Below the pieces are notes generated by a model. It had not been told where the DNA came from, did no database searches, and worked only from the letters and a program-made list of their open reading frames with translations. Below, piece by piece: positions 1 through 11,873 of a stretch of 64,000 nt of DNA (positions are counted from its first letter, which is position 1; each line of letters starts with the position of its first letter). Source of the DNA: Arthonia radiata. Lineage: Eukaryota; Ascomycota; Arthoniomycetes; Arthoniales; Arthoniaceae. The translations under genes were made by a program, and so were the position numbers. The stretch is taken from the NCBI GenBank assembly GCA_002989075.1, contig PSQN01000002.1, positions 1,132,097 to 1,196,096 of the forward strand. The letters are read 5' to 3'.

Positions 1-1
1 A

Positions 2-1882
2 GAAGGCATCGAGACGAAGGGGTTGTTTGACTATGGACCCCCTGGTTGCGCATTACAGGCCAATCTCGTTGAGACATGGCGGAAACACTTCGTGCTAGAG
101 GAGGATATGCTGGAGGTTGACTGCACGATGCTGACACCTCACGACGTGCTCAAAACCAGCGGGCACGTGGACAAGTTCGCGGACTGGATGTGCAAAGATC
201 CGAAGAATGGCGAAATCCTGCGCGCGGACCACGTCGTTGAAGAGGTGCTTGAGTCGCGGCTCGAGGGTGACAAGGCTGCGCGTGGGCAGAAGGTGGAGGA
301 CAAGGCTCAGGAAGAGGACGCAAAGAAGCGCAAGAAGAAGGTCAAGGACACCAAGGCCGTACAGCTCCCAGACGAGACCGTGAAGTATTACGAAGAGATC
401 CTTGCGCAGATCGACAACTACGATGGTGAAGAGCTCGGGCAGATCATCGAGAAGCACAGCATCGTCAACCCAACAACCGGCAACAAGATGGAGCCGCCAG
501 TGCAATTCAACCTCATGTTCCAAACACAGATCGGGCCACGTGGTGCAAGTAAGGGCTATTTGAGACCAGAGACGGCGCAAGGCCAATTTTTGAACTTCGC
601 AAAACTGCTCGAGTACAACCAGCAATCCATGCCGTTCGCCTCAGCATCCATTGGCAAATCGTTCAGGAACGAGATCTCGCCTCGGACTGGTCTACTGCGC
701 GTGAGGGAATTCTTGATGGCAGAGATTGAGCATTTCGTAGACCCTGAGTCTGGCAAGAAACACGATCGCTTCCACGAGGTGGCAGACATCGAGTTGAGCC
801 TGCTTAGTCGGGAGACGCAGCTCGCCGGTAAAACTGCCCCCAAGACCGTGACCATCGATGAAGCCGTGAAGACTAAGCTGATTGACAACGAGACGCTTGG
901 CTACTTTCTAGCACGAATACAACTCTTCTTGGACAAGATCGGCGTGGACAGGAGAAAGCTGCGGTTTCGACAGCATATGGCAAATGAGATGGCTCATTAT
1001 GCGGCTGACTGCTGGGATGCGGAGCTGCAAACTACATATGGCTGGATTGAGTGTGTCGGCTGTGCTGACCGCAGTGCTTATGACTTGACAGTACATGCTA
1101 AGCGTACAGGTGCACCTCTGGTTGTCCGAGAGGCGCGGAAAGAACCCCTGCAGATAGAAGACTACCAAGTTGAGATTGACAAGAAGAAGTTTGGCCCACG
1201 GTATAAGAAGGATGGCAAAGCTATCGAGGAAGCGATCAACAACCTCAGCCAGGACATGCGCGAGAAGTTGGCGGTCCCACTCAAGGACGAGGGCAAGGTC
1301 GATATTGAAGTGCCTGGCGTTGGAGATGGCAAGGTAACCGTCGAGAAGGAGCTGCTTACCATTGAGAAGCGAAAACGAACAGAGAACACTCGAGAATACA
1401 CGCCCAACGTCATTGAACCATCTTTTGGTATCGGCCGGATATTGTACTCACTAATTGAGCACGTCTTCTGGACAAGGCAGGGCGACGAGGCTCGTGGCGT
1501 ATTGTCGTTCCCACCACCGATTGCACCGACAAAGGTGCTCCTCGTACCACTATCAAATCATCCAGACTTCACACCTCTGGTCAGAAAGCTGACAACTACA
1601 CTGCGGCGGCAGGGCATCGCGAGCAGAGTAGACGACAGTGGCGCCAGCATCGGCAAGCGATACTCGAGGAATGACGAGCTAGGAACGCCGCTGGGCATCA
1701 CGGTCGATTTCCAAAGCCTGAAAGACAACACCTTCACGTTACGTGACCGAGACAGCACCAAGCAAGTCAGAGCGAAGGAGGAGGAGATTGTGCAAGCGAT
1801 TAAAAAGCTGGTGGATGGCTTCGAAGAATGGAAGGATGTGCAGTCGAGGTTGCCTGTATTCGAAGCGCAAGAGCTTGAGTAG
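2..1882 (+). CDS. GRS1: Glycyl-tRNA synthetase, 5' end outside the window
   Basis: Charges tRNA-Gly with glycine; in fungi one gene usually serves both cytosol and mitochondria. The frame is already open at base 2, so the N-terminus lies upstream of the window; the first in-frame Met is not the true start. The visible 626 codons carry the eukaryotic class II layout: the FDYGPPG entry to the catalytic core, the RPETAQGQF glycine-pocket loop near residue 190, motif 2 around FRNEISPR (about residue 225), motif 3 at EPSFGIGRI (about residue 475), and a C-terminal anticodon-binding domain from about APTKVLLVPL onwards. A Lys/Glu-rich insertion follows the first 85 residues, as in eukaryotic enzymes. 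No intron is needed. The identification is firm; only the missing start is unknown. Confidence 0.96.
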   Translation, partial: EGIETKGLFDYGPPGCALQANLVETWRKHFVLEEDMLEVDCTMLTPHDVLKTSGHVDKFADWMCKDPKNGEILRADHVVEEVLESRLEGDKAARGQKVEDKAQEEDAKKRKKKVKDTKAVQLPDETVKYYEEILAQIDNYDGEELGQIIEKHSIVNPTTGNKMEPPVQFNLMFQTQIGPRGASKGYLRPETAQGQFLNFAKLLEYNQQSMPFASASIGKSFRNEISPRTGLLRVREFLMAEIEHFVDPESGKKHDRFHEVADIELSLLSRETQLAGKTAPKTVTIDEAVKTKLIDNETLGYFLARIQLFLDKIGVDRRKLRFRQHMANEMAHYAADCWDAELQTTYGWIECVGCADRSAYDLTVHAKRTGAPLVVREARKEPLQIEDYQVEIDKKKFGPRYKKDGKAIEEAINNLSQDMREKLAVPLKDEGKVDIEVPGVGDGKVTVEKELLTIEKRKRTENTREYTPNVIEPSFGIGRILYSLIEHVFWTRQGDEARGVLSFPPPIAPTKVLLVPLSNHPDFTPLVRKLTTTLRRQGIASRVDDSGASIGKRYSRNDELGTPLGITVDFQSLKDNTFTLRDRDSTKQVRAKEEEIVQAIKKLVDGFEEWKDVQSRLPVFEAQELE

Positions 1883-2728
1883 ATAGAGCTCTAGGAAGGT
1901 TTGTACGATAGAAAAACCACGTAGCAAAAGGCCGTGCCGACGCTTATGTAATACTCGGCACTACCCAAGCATGCCAGTATGTTATCCTAGATTCTTCCGC
2001 CAAGACTAGTCTTCACGCGCTATTCTTCGTTTCCATCTTGTCCCGTACAAACTCCGCTTGCCCCTTTCTAAACAGTGTTGGCGAAAGAAGCCAACTCCGA
2101 GGGCAGACACAGGAAACGTGACGCAACCTACATGGTCTTCGTAAGGTATATCTACGCCACTCATCCTCCGCCCAACTCCCTAAATAGCGCTTGCTTGGTT
2201 CTGCGCGTCCCGTTTTGTTTTACGCGCTCCACACTCCATCCAACAGATGCTCAGTAGAAAGCTCCCAGGTCCCCGCCCAATCGTGGGCTGCCGGGAAAGC
2301 GACAGCTGTGAATCAATGTCGGCGTCGTAACATTCTCCGGGCGGCGATTGTGTTTTTCTTTTGCCTATTCTGTATATACTAACCATCAGTCATCTCGTGA
2401 CTTTCAGTCAATTGTTCTTCGTCGTCGAGAGCTCGCTCTTTACTCCGTCCGCTCACTGACACTATCGAACGACCGCTGAGCTTACTATCCAGGACGCAGC
2501 AAGCTTTGCGACTATACTTAAAAACTCCAATCATTTCCTCACAAAATCACCACGGCTGTTCCTGGTAGGCCACAACACTCAGACTTCGATAAACTGGACA
2601 CCCAGTATTCTCTCTGGCCAACGACAAGGCTGCAACTTTCTTCATTGCTGCCCCTGTGCAGCATGGTTTACCCTTTAATTGCCTGCTAGTCGCTCTACTA
2701 GTCGCACTGAACTCTTAGAAAGGGTGCT
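1883..2728. other. Intergenic: GRS1 3' end and SNF2-gene promoter/5' UTR
   Basis: No credible gene. A perfect TACTAAC branch-like box at 2377-2383 followed by CTTTCAG at 2401-2407 suggests that the downstream gene may have a 5' UTR intron; the donor is not certain. Confidence 0.4.
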
Positions 2729-5700
2729 ATGGATCCGTGGGACTGGAGCGTTGATGACGTTGTCGCCAATATCTGTCACTCTGCAGGCAGTCTTTGGGCC
2801 GACAGACGAGCGAACAATGCCCTTCCCAATCCCGTCGAGCTGGAAAGGGCTCTTCGAGAGAACGAGATAGACGGCAGTACCCTCCTCACAGACGTCGACG
2901 TCAGGACTCTCAAAAATGACCTCGGGGTAAAAGCTCTCGGTCAGAGATCGACGCTGCTATATGCTGTCTCGAAGCTTCGCGGGCAGTCGACCACATGGAA
3001 ATCTCAGCAAGCGCAAACGGAGTCACAGAAGCGCCAAATCAGCGACCTGGCGAGCGTTGCCAGTACAGAGCCATCACTACTGCAGCAATCTGCTCAGCTG
3101 CATCTTCAACAGCCTTTCAGCCCTGCGCAAGCGGTCTCTGCGTCTCAAGCTCCGCCACCGCCTGTTGCCCACACTGTCGGCCCGCAACCTCCTCACACTC
3201 CTCAGGAAACGCCGCCAAGAGTAAGACCAGGTGAGGTTCTTGTTGAGTCTCGCGACGGTGGAGCCAAGAGGCGCAAAGTCCAACTTCAGTCCGTGGAGAA
3301 ACCCGCGACCGCTCCTTCGAAGCCTCAACAATCGACATTCGCGTATCTTGGCAGAGGCAAGCTACTCGCATCTGAAGTAATCTACGGGACGGCGGTGAAG
3401 GGCGAAACTCCTCACGCCGACATTGGCAGTGACGACGACTCTGACTTTGACTTTATCGGTCAGCGGCAGAGATCAGTACCAGGCCGCTGCTCTTTTGTCA
3501 ATCGTCGTATTCGCTATTTGATGGATGCAGAGCCTAGGCTGATTGCTCCTGGCAAGATGAAGTTGGTACCTTATCCAAAACGACTAAAGCAAGGACAAAT
3601 GCCAGCTACACTTGTCAAGATGATCGCACCAGGGACAGCTACGGTGACTAAGGAAGATTTAATCATGCTAGATCACTCCGATCTCGGCTTCGATGACCCT
3701 TCATTGACCGATGCAGTCGCAAACAACACAGAGTGGAACTGGCTGCTTAGTAAGTGTCCGGTCCAGCGAGGCGAGGAAGCTCTGCCCGTCTACGGTGAGT
3801 CGGTTGATGGCGACGTGAGCGACGAACTCATCGAGCAAATGCGACTGGACGAAGAAGACGACAGAAAGAGATCTTCGAAATTCTTGAGCCGCGAAGAGGT
3901 CCTCGATGTCATCAATGAATGCGTTGAGGACTTCAAAGATGATTGGCGAGATCGGAAACTTCCAGCTATGGAGTCCAGATCGCGGTCTATCTGGCTGAAC
4001 AAGGGTCGATCGCATCAAGAGAGCGTCCAGTCCGCCGCGAACGAGCTGAAGCATCTCCAAGGCCGTCTTGACACCCAGACCGAGCGCATTCTAGAACAGG
4101 AGTGGAAGAAAGATAGGAAGGTGCGAAAACAATGTGACGTGATGGACCTGACCGTCAAGGCCATGTGCGAGCTGGAGTGGAAGATGCGCTTGTGGCAACA
4201 AACGCAAGCGCCACCGAAACAGGCCCGTGTCGCTACGGTCAAGCACGATCGCAAACAGAATGATGATGCGGATTCCATTGAATTGTCCAGCGACTCTGAT
4301 GCACTCAATGACTTTATCGAAGACGATGAGCTTTCTACGATTCCCAAGAGCCAGGTTATCTATGGTCCCAAGAGCATGTTGCAGTCAGAAACATCGAATG
4401 TAGTCAAAGCAAACGCTGTTGGTGACATCGATAGTGTTCTGGACGACGACAGCCCGGCACGTGAAGATACGCTAATGCCTGACCTCCCAACACCAACTGT
4501 TCGCTCGAAAGATAGCGTGCTCGACGCGAGCTCCGAAGACAACAATGTTTCTGCGCTTCCTCGTCTCAACACCAATGACATTGATTTGATCGATCTCACG
4601 GAATTCCCGTCGTCGCCACCAGACTTCGCACAACAAGCTGAGAACAGCCGTGAGCCACCTCGCTTAGGGGATCTCAAGACTCCAGAACCTGCCGACTTCA
4701 AAGTCGAGCCTTCGCTGCAAGATTCCGAGAAAGCCAAATGGTTTAGAGAACCATTGTCGGCAACTCAAGACGACATCAACTCATGGAGTCTGGAGGATTT
4801 GGCTGAGCGCCGAGATCGAAAGCGACTGATACTGAAGCTGTTGCTGTGCATGGAACTTGAGAGCTTCGCATCCCTCAAATCCAAGTTTGTGCAAATGGAC
4901 AAGGATGGCGCGGCCTCAGCCTTCCGATTCGAGATTGTGCGCGCTCTAGGTGAATTCACAGCTCAAACAGGGTCTCTGACCGGCCTGTCAAACACAGAGT
5001 ACGTGGGCATGGTCTGCATTGCGAGACTTTTCATTTGTTGGTACGACCCGGATCCTGCGCACTTCGGTGCCTCCAAGCTGAACAGTTGGCTCCTCCAAGG
5101 CGCCAGGGAGGCCGTAAGAACTGATGTAGTCGAGTTCCGCAGCTTTTTGAGAAATGCCCTTAGCGAAGACGGGGCCGCAGCGAGAGACAGCGACTTGGAG
5201 GGCGACCAAGACACTCCTCGCAAGAGGAGAAAGAAGCGCATGGTCATGCGATCTGGACATGATCTTCGAGAGTCTGCACTTCAGCGGAGAAGAGCTGGAC
5301 AGGCAGCTGAGCGAACTATACAGCTCAAGATCCAATCAAGCGACCTAAAAGAGGAAGACTACAGCGGTCATGTCATCAATCCGAACGAGGACGCGTCCAA
5401 CTTCATCTGCATTGAAAAGTCCGTTTCGGACAAGATGCTCGAACATCAAGTCGAGGGCTTACGTTTCTTGTGGCGTGAGGCAATCATTGGAGGTCACGAT
5501 GGTCCTTCGGGCTGTCTCTTGGCGCATACGATGGGCCTAGGAAAGACAATGCAAACGTGAGTCGCTGTAGGTAGAGTATAAAATTAGCAGCTAACATACA
5601 TACAGCATCACATTCCTATTAACCATTGCTAATACTGTCTCAACCCCAAGACTTGCGAAGCAAGTACCAAGGCAAATACACCCAACGGATGGTGCAAAAT

Positions 5701-7873
5701 TTCCACGGTTTCTAGTGCTTTGCCCGCCCGGCCTAATCCAGAACTGGGAGGAGGAGTTGAGGAAGTGGATTCCGAGAAACCATCGCCTATTGGATTACAT
5801 TTTGCGCATTGATTCCAATGTCGTCGTCAAGGATCGCTTTCTCCGCATCAATATCTGGCATGATTCTGGTGGAATCTTGATCCTTGGTTACGAGATGCTC
5901 AGGGACCTCTTGAGCGGCCGGAAGGCGATTAGGTCTGAAGTCAAGGAATCGCTGAAGATATCACCAGAGGAAACTTTGTCGCAGCTTATCACCGGGGCTG
6001 ACGTGGTACTTGCTGATGAAGCTCACAAGTTCAAAGACCCTAAGAGTGGCATTGGCTTAGCTATGGCAAGACTTGATGCATACTGTCGCATTGCTTTAAC
6101 CGGGTCTCCACTCGCCAACAATCTGGGCGAGTACTACGCTATGATCAATTGGGTGGCGCCAAACTACTTGGGACTACCGGCGGAGTTCAAGGACACTTTC
6201 CAGAACCCGATCGAGGACGGCATGTATGCTGATAGCACACGGTATGAGCAACGACGGTCATACAAGAAGCTAGAAGCACTCAAAGAAGAGCTTGAGCCGA
6301 AGGTGAGGGAACACTTTGGAACCTTCGCGATTCGTCCTGCTGACGATATCTAGGTCAATCGAAAGGGTATTAACGCTGTGCGGGGCGATTTGAAGCCGAA
6401 AACTGAGTTTGTGCTGCGCTTTGACCTCACTCAGTTGCAATTTGACGCGTATATGAGCTTCGTGCGTGCGCTCAAAAGTGGCCAGACCGAGATCAACAAC
6501 ACTCGGCTATTTGATTGGTAGGTTTTCCCGATGGCACGAAGTGGCTTCAGACTAACGATGCAATCAGGATCAATATGCTTACCCTACTGCTCTATCATCC
6601 TGCCGTGTTTATGCAAAAGCTTCTCGATCGCGATGCAAAAAGGGTGGAGGAAGCTAAGAAGGATAGCAAAAAAAGCGAAGGCAAATCGCCGACCGAGGAC
6701 GGACAGCAAGATGTCGACGTCGACGCTTCTCAGCTCGGCCTCTCCAACTCCTTGCTTGATCAGCAGAGGCAAATTTTCGAGCAGTTGCCAGAGACGTATG
6801 AATTAGACACCAACTTATCGCCAAAGACACAGTTCATCAAACAGGTTGTCGTGGCAGCTGAAGCTGCCCACGAACAAGTCCTGATCTTCTCACACTCGAA
6901 ACCAGTCCTCAACCACCTGCAATCCTGGCTCAAACATCTCAGTTTTCGTATCGCTCGGCTGGACGGGTCAACACCGATGGATCATCGCCAGAAACTTGCT
7001 CAATCCTTCAACGCCGGCGACTACGACCTCATGCTCATCTCGACACGAGCGGGTGGCCTAGGCTTGAACCTGCCCGGGGCTAACCGGGTCATCCTCGCCG
7101 ACTTTTCCTTCAATCCTAGCTGGGAAGAGCAGGCAGTTGGGCGAGCATATCGCCTTGGCCAGCAGAAACCGGTGTTTGTGTATCATCTGTTATACGGCGG
7201 AACGTTTGAGGAGCCTTTGCATCATCGCACCATATTCAAGAAACAGCTATCTGACCGCGCCGTCGACAAGATGAACACGAAGCCAGTGGCTAACAAGATG
7301 CACGAGTTTTTCTTCGAGCCTACGCGCATTGAAGAGACTCAAGACCTCGAGCCATCCAAAGGTATCGATACGGGCCTCGATGCTGTCCTTTACTCTGGGC
7401 AGGACCACAGCATACGATCCATCACTACGACGGACATCTTCCACCAGAATGATGAGGAGCTGAATGAAGAAGAGCTGCAGGAAGTAAAAAAGGAGCTGCA
7501 GATGTGGCGAATGAAGGGATCAGACCCGCTGGGGTATGAGCGGCTGAAGAAGGCGCAGGAGGCAGCGGACCTTGTAAAACAGCAAGGATACCTGGCAAAC
7601 CCCGAGCGAGCGGCGGGTGGCGCGCTGGGTGCCATTGCTGTTGCCAGTGGGTCAGCGAACGCAGCCAGCGTTAGCTGGACTCAAGCACAGGCTGGTACGG
7701 ATCCTGCATCTACTGTGGGCGGCGCGCCAACCCCCGAGGACACGACTACAGTAGATTTGACTGGAAGTGACGACGCCTCCAGCGCAGCGATCGCGGGTGG
7801 AGGGAGCGAGAAAGGCAAGTCTGGCAAAGAGAGTGTTGGTGATGAGTCCCCGCCTCCTAAGAGGGAGCCATGA
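2729..7873 (+). CDS. SNF2/Rad54-like (ATRX-type) chromatin remodelling ATPase with N-terminal SAM-like domain
   Basis: ATP-driven DNA translocase of the SNF2 superfamily, expected to act on chromatin in the nucleus. Four exons fit: 2729-5556, 5606-6302, 6354-6517 and 6568-7873 (introns of 49, 51 and 50 nt, each with a CTAAC/CTGAC branch), giving 1664 aa. Residues 1-85 (DPWDWSVDDVV to the VKALGQRSTLL region) look like a SAM domain. A long acidic, Ser-rich middle follows. Walker A is MGLGKT near residue 936, split by intron 1; the DEAH box is near 1080; helicase C has STRAGGLGLNLPGANRV and the GRAYRLGQ motif near 1420. The second intron keeps frame and ends in an in-frame TAG. Splicing it joins ELEPK to VNRKGI, which restores the expected junction before the KTEF..LTQLQ segment. 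Family is sure, orthology (ATRX versus ARIP4/Mit1-like) is not. Confidence 0.93.
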
Positions 7874-8592
7874 TGAGCATGATGATGAGCATATTGCTAG
7901 TTGTAACGCATAGCATGGCGTTGGAGGACAAGTCGAACGACCGCATGATACCCAATTGTACGATACGCAGAAGCAGAACATGACAACGGAAAGAGTGTGC
8001 TCTCACGCCTCCACAAACGCGCATACATGTTATGCCGGTAGGAGGGACACCACGCAGTCCAAGCCTCTCGTCTCCAAGCTTCAAATGACGCCATTGCATA
8101 TCGAACTGCGCCCACCCTGCTGTACCTTTGTCATGTGAGCCTTTACGGTGTAGGTCCCATATGAGTTACTGTGGAATGCAGAGAATTTTCAAAAACGTCA
8201 AAAATGTCACAAGCGGTGAACAGCTTGTAGTGCTGTAGCCGATCACTGCAGATAGATCCACATTCCTGATGAAGCGGCTGTGAATCCGCCTCGGAAGAGC
8301 GGTGACAAGCTTTGCGCGCTGTCCCTGTTTCGGAACGAGGCACTTTTTATTTCCATCTCGGGCTCCGATCGTACGCCAAGTTTAGCCAACTTACATACAT
8401 CCCCGCTCTGATTGGCTCGTATCGAAGTAAGCAGCCCTACCAGAGTGTGGGGACCCAAAGTAAACTCGGCCACTGCATCATTGCCTCTCCAATAACTTTT
8501 CAACCTCTTCTTTCATCTTATCTTCCTTCATAACACAATATACTCCATACAACTACCTCAATCTCCATATCATCCATCTATCACTGTCGAAC
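7874..8592. other. Intergenic: SNF2 3' end and HEM1 promoter
   Basis: No gene seen. The last 90 bases before the HEM1 ATG are pyrimidine-rich with CATC/CATA repeats, typical of a fungal 5' leader. Confidence 0.5.
8411..8493. promoter_or_regulatory. Candidate CCAAT boxes upstream of HEM1
   Basis: An inverted CCAAT (ATTGG at 8411-8415) and a forward CCAAT (8489-8493) lie about 180 and 100 bp before the HEM1 start. In Aspergillus the CCAAT-binding complex with HapX is known to control heme and iron genes, so the sites are plausible; that they work here is inference. Confidence 0.35.
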
Positions 8593-10482
8593 ATGGAGGC
8601 TCTACGCTCTTCCAAGGCTGTATGTCCTTTTCTCCGCAAGACGTCACCATCTCAGCTCCGACTTTTGTCCTCTGCCAGCGCCCCCACTGGCATCGCCTCA
8701 CGTCTCCAGAACTATGGCCAGAAGTGCCCGGTTATGGGTCCTGCTCTCGCCGTTCAGGGTGCTCGCATGAACCATGCCACCCTCATGCGGACTGCGCTTG
8801 GCACCGCACGGGCCTACCACGCGGCCAACAAGACATCAAAGGCCAGACTGCACACAGGCAATGTCAACAAAGCTCAAGCCGTTGACATCAACATTCTGCG
8901 CCATGAATCTGGTAAGCACTCACAGACATCTCGAAGCTGGTCGATGAACTGACAACTTCCAGCACCGTATCCGCAGGGACAACGCCCACCTCAGCAACAA
9001 GGTGAGGCACACGCCCGTCCAGGCGGTCCTCCACCCACGCCGACGACACCCAAGTTCAACTACGAAGACTTTTACACAACCGAGTTGGACAAGAAGCACG
9101 CCGATCGCTCATATCGCTACTTCAACAACATCAACCGCCTCGCCCAGGAATTTCCTCGCGCTCACATGGCCGAGACTGATGCCCGTGTGACGGTCTGGTG
9201 CTCTAACGACTATCTGGGCATGGGCCGCAACCCCGAAGTACTGAGGGCGATGCACACTACGCTCGATCAGTATGGTGCTGGTGCTGGCGGTACTAGAAAT
9301 ATCTCTGGCCACAATAAGCATGCTATCGAGCTCGAAGGGACACTTGCGAAGCTTCATGCAAAAGAGTCTGCACTGGTGTTCAGCAGCTGCTATGTCGCTA
9401 ATGATGCTACTCTCGCTACATTGGGCTCAAAGATGCCCGACTGCGTCATTCTCTCCGATAGCATGAACCACGCCTCCATGATCCAAGGCATCCGACACTC
9501 TGGCGCAAAGAAGCTCGTCTTCAAGCACAACGATCTTGCCGATCTGGAGGCCAAGCTCGCTTCTCTGGACCCCGCACAGCCCAAGATTATCGCATTCGAG
9601 TCAGTGTATAGCATGTGCGGCTCCGTCGGTCCAATCGAAGCGATCTGCGACCTTGCCGATAAGTACGGTGCGATCACTTTCCTGGACGAAGTCCACGCCG
9701 TGGGCATGTACGGGTCCAAAGGCGCGGGCGTGGCCGAGCATCTCGATTTCGAAGCGCACGCGAACGGCAGGCCAAAGGGTACCGTGATGGACAGAATTGA
9801 CATCATCACGGGCACCCTTGGAAAGGCATACGGTTGCGTTGGCGGCTACATCGCAGGTTCGGCGAATATGGTGGACGCTGTCCGCTCGCTCGCGCCAGGG
9901 TTCATTTTCACGACTTCACTACCACCCTCGACCATGGCTGGGGCACGCGCGGCCATTGAGTACCAGATGGCACAACCTGGAGATCGCATACTGCAGCAAG
10001 TGCACACGCGTGCATTGAAGAAGCGACTCAATGAGCTGGATCTTCCCGTCATTCCCAACCCCAGCCATATCGTGCCCGTTTTGGTGGGGGACGCAGAAGT
10101 CGCGAAGAAAGCCAGTGACATGCTCTTGGAAGAGCACGGCATTTACGTGCAAGCGATCAACTACCCTACTGTGCCCCGTGGCGAGGAACGGCTCCGCTTC
10201 ACGCCCACTCCGGGCCATACTGCAGAGCTGCAAGAAGAGCTCGCAGGAGCACTCACTGATGTGTGGCAGAAGCTCAACATCAAGAAGACGAGCGACTGGG
10301 CCAAGCAGGGCGGCTTTATCGGCGTAGGCGTGGAGAAGCCAAACCCAGAGATGGAGATTCCGCTATGGAGCGACGAGCAGCTCGGGATCAAGCGCATTGG
10401 CGTGGAACCGATGAACACTGATCAGGCGGCCGTGGACATGCTTGGACAGGAAAGAGCGGCGAGCATTGGCGTCGCTGCTTGA
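8593..10482 (+). CDS. HEM1: 5-aminolevulinate synthase, mitochondrial
   Basis: PLP enzyme joining glycine and succinyl-CoA to 5-aminolevulinate, the first step of heme synthesis, in the mitochondrial matrix. Exons 8593-8911 and 8963-10482 (51-nt intron, GTAAGC donor, CTGAC branch) give 612 aa, the usual fungal length. The N-terminus is a presequence with two Cys-Pro heme regulatory motifs, VCPF at residues 10-13 and KCPV at 44-47. The catalytic core starts at about residue 140 with YRYFNNINR; it has the [12 protein letters not shown] loop, [10 protein letters not shown] (PLP ring-binding Asp) and the Schiff-base Lys in TGTLGKAYG near residue 390. A Gln/Pro-rich linker separates presequence and core. 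The Cys-Pro motifs imply feedback by heme on import or stability, as known for other ALAS proteins. Identification is firm. Confidence 0.97.
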
Positions 10483-11092
10483 GAGTGGATGAAGAGCACA
10501 ATCTACTGGTTATGACAATCTTGAAGAAGCTGAATCGATGATCTATACACGTGCGCATTTGGCTTTGGAACAACTGGATGTCGCATGTCGTCCATGTCAA
10601 ACCAGGTCCATCTTCACAGCGACAATGATTACTGATCCATCTCATTCTCGTCAAGATCGAGACACTCTACAGAGCTGGTGATTCAATCCGGACCTCGCGC
10701 TAACATTAGTAAGGATGGGCACAACTCAACTGCCTCATTCACTTATCTCTTTTCTCCTATCTGACGCGATGAGTCAAGTTCGGGGAGTGCGACGCGACGA
10801 GAAGCATAAATGTTCGCCTGTTTGCAGTGGCGCTATTGCCCGTGATCCACCTCCTTGATCTCCACCTAGCGCCCGTTCACAACTACATAATCCACCTCTT
10901 CTTCACCTGTCTTCCCCTTCCTCTCTTCCGTTGATTGCTCTTTTTCCCGTTCTGCATCATTCTCCATCAACAACTTCTCTCGATCAACTCCACAAGCACA
11001 CGTTCAGCTCAAATAACCTCACCTCCAGGTAAACACCCTTGAACGATAGTCAATATCATTATCGACTGCTGATGGGAATTAGCGAAGTTTCC
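10483..11092. other. Intergenic and 5' leader of first family A gene, with a likely 5' UTR intron
   Basis: No gene. A 23-bp stretch at 10875-10897 (GTTCACAACTACATAA core) recurs with few changes at 12874-12896 before another family A gene, so promoter sequence was copied with the genes. An intron 11029-11082 (CAG/GTAAAC donor, AATTAG acceptor) sits where the other family members have their first intron, but here no ATG precedes it. Confidence 0.45.
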
Positions 11093-11584
11093 ATGGAGTC
11101 CCAACCTCCCCAAAAGAAGCCGCCTCCGCAACTCCCTACAGAAATTGTTGACAAGATAATCGCTATCAGCTTGGATGATGCATTCTACGCGTACCACCAC
11201 GAAGATCCACCGCCGCCTTCTCTTCTGCTAAACCCTTACAAGAATCACGTAAGGGCGGTGTTGCAGGTCTCGCGCTCGCGCGCCCCAGAGGCGGTCAAAC
11301 AGCTTCAACTTTACAAGGAGATTGCGCGAGCCAGAATCGAAGAGTCGAGGGCTAGACAGATCCAACACATGGAGCTTTGTGGGAACTGGAAGGTTTGGGG
11401 CGTTGCACATCCCAGGCGCGTTGGGCACGCACGTTGTTCCGGATGTGATGCGTTGGATATCAACCATGCTATCAGGAAGATGCAACATAAAGGATGGATG
11501 ACTAATGCTCTGCTCGAAAAGGCGCGACGGGTGCAGCGTACTGCCGATGGCAATTCAGCTGGCATGCTTCACGCTACGCAATGA
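11093..11584 (+). CDS. Family A small protein 1 (F-box-like LPTEI start, C-terminal Cys pair)
   Basis: Function unknown. 163 aa beginning MESQPPQKKPPPQLPTEI; the LPTEIVDKIIAI stretch resembles the first helix of an F-box, but the rest of an F-box is not evident. The middle has a predicted helical run (Y..HVRAVLQVS..), and the C-terminal half carries CGNW, then CSGC, and a basic tail RRVQR. This order (LPxEI, Tyr/Gln-Val-Arg helix, C-x-N-W, C-x2-C) recurs in its neighbours. The usual first-exon ATG is not recognisable upstream of the family intron (11029-11082), so translation probably starts after the intron. A start further upstream in the same frame at 11039 would need a non-ATG codon. Confidence 0.65.
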   Translation: MESQPPQKKPPPQLPTEIVDKIIAISLDDAFYAYHHEDPPPPSLLLNPYKNHVRAVLQVSRSRAPEAVKQLQLYKEIARARIEESRARQIQHMELCGNWKVWGVAHPRRVGHARCSGCDALDINHAIRKMQHKGWMTNALLEKARRVQRTADGNSAGMLHATQ

Positions 11585-11873
11585 ATCGGCGGTTCCGAGT
11601 CCTCTGAGGTGCAACGTCTGTGACAGGTGCGGAATTCTACACCAGAAAGTTCACGGCGTCGCCAGTAGTGACATCAAGCTGCACGCCAGCTGTCCAGCAA
11701 AGACGCTGACACAGCGAACAGCAAACAAAGTAGCGAGCAATCAGACAGCAGAGCCAACTTGCTTATGACTATTTATTTGATCTTCCTGCTTCTCAGGAAT
11801 TCTTCTCTTCCTTGCTCTCCTCTTTCCAACCAAGCACGCCTACAAATAGCAACACTCATCACAGAACTCCAAG

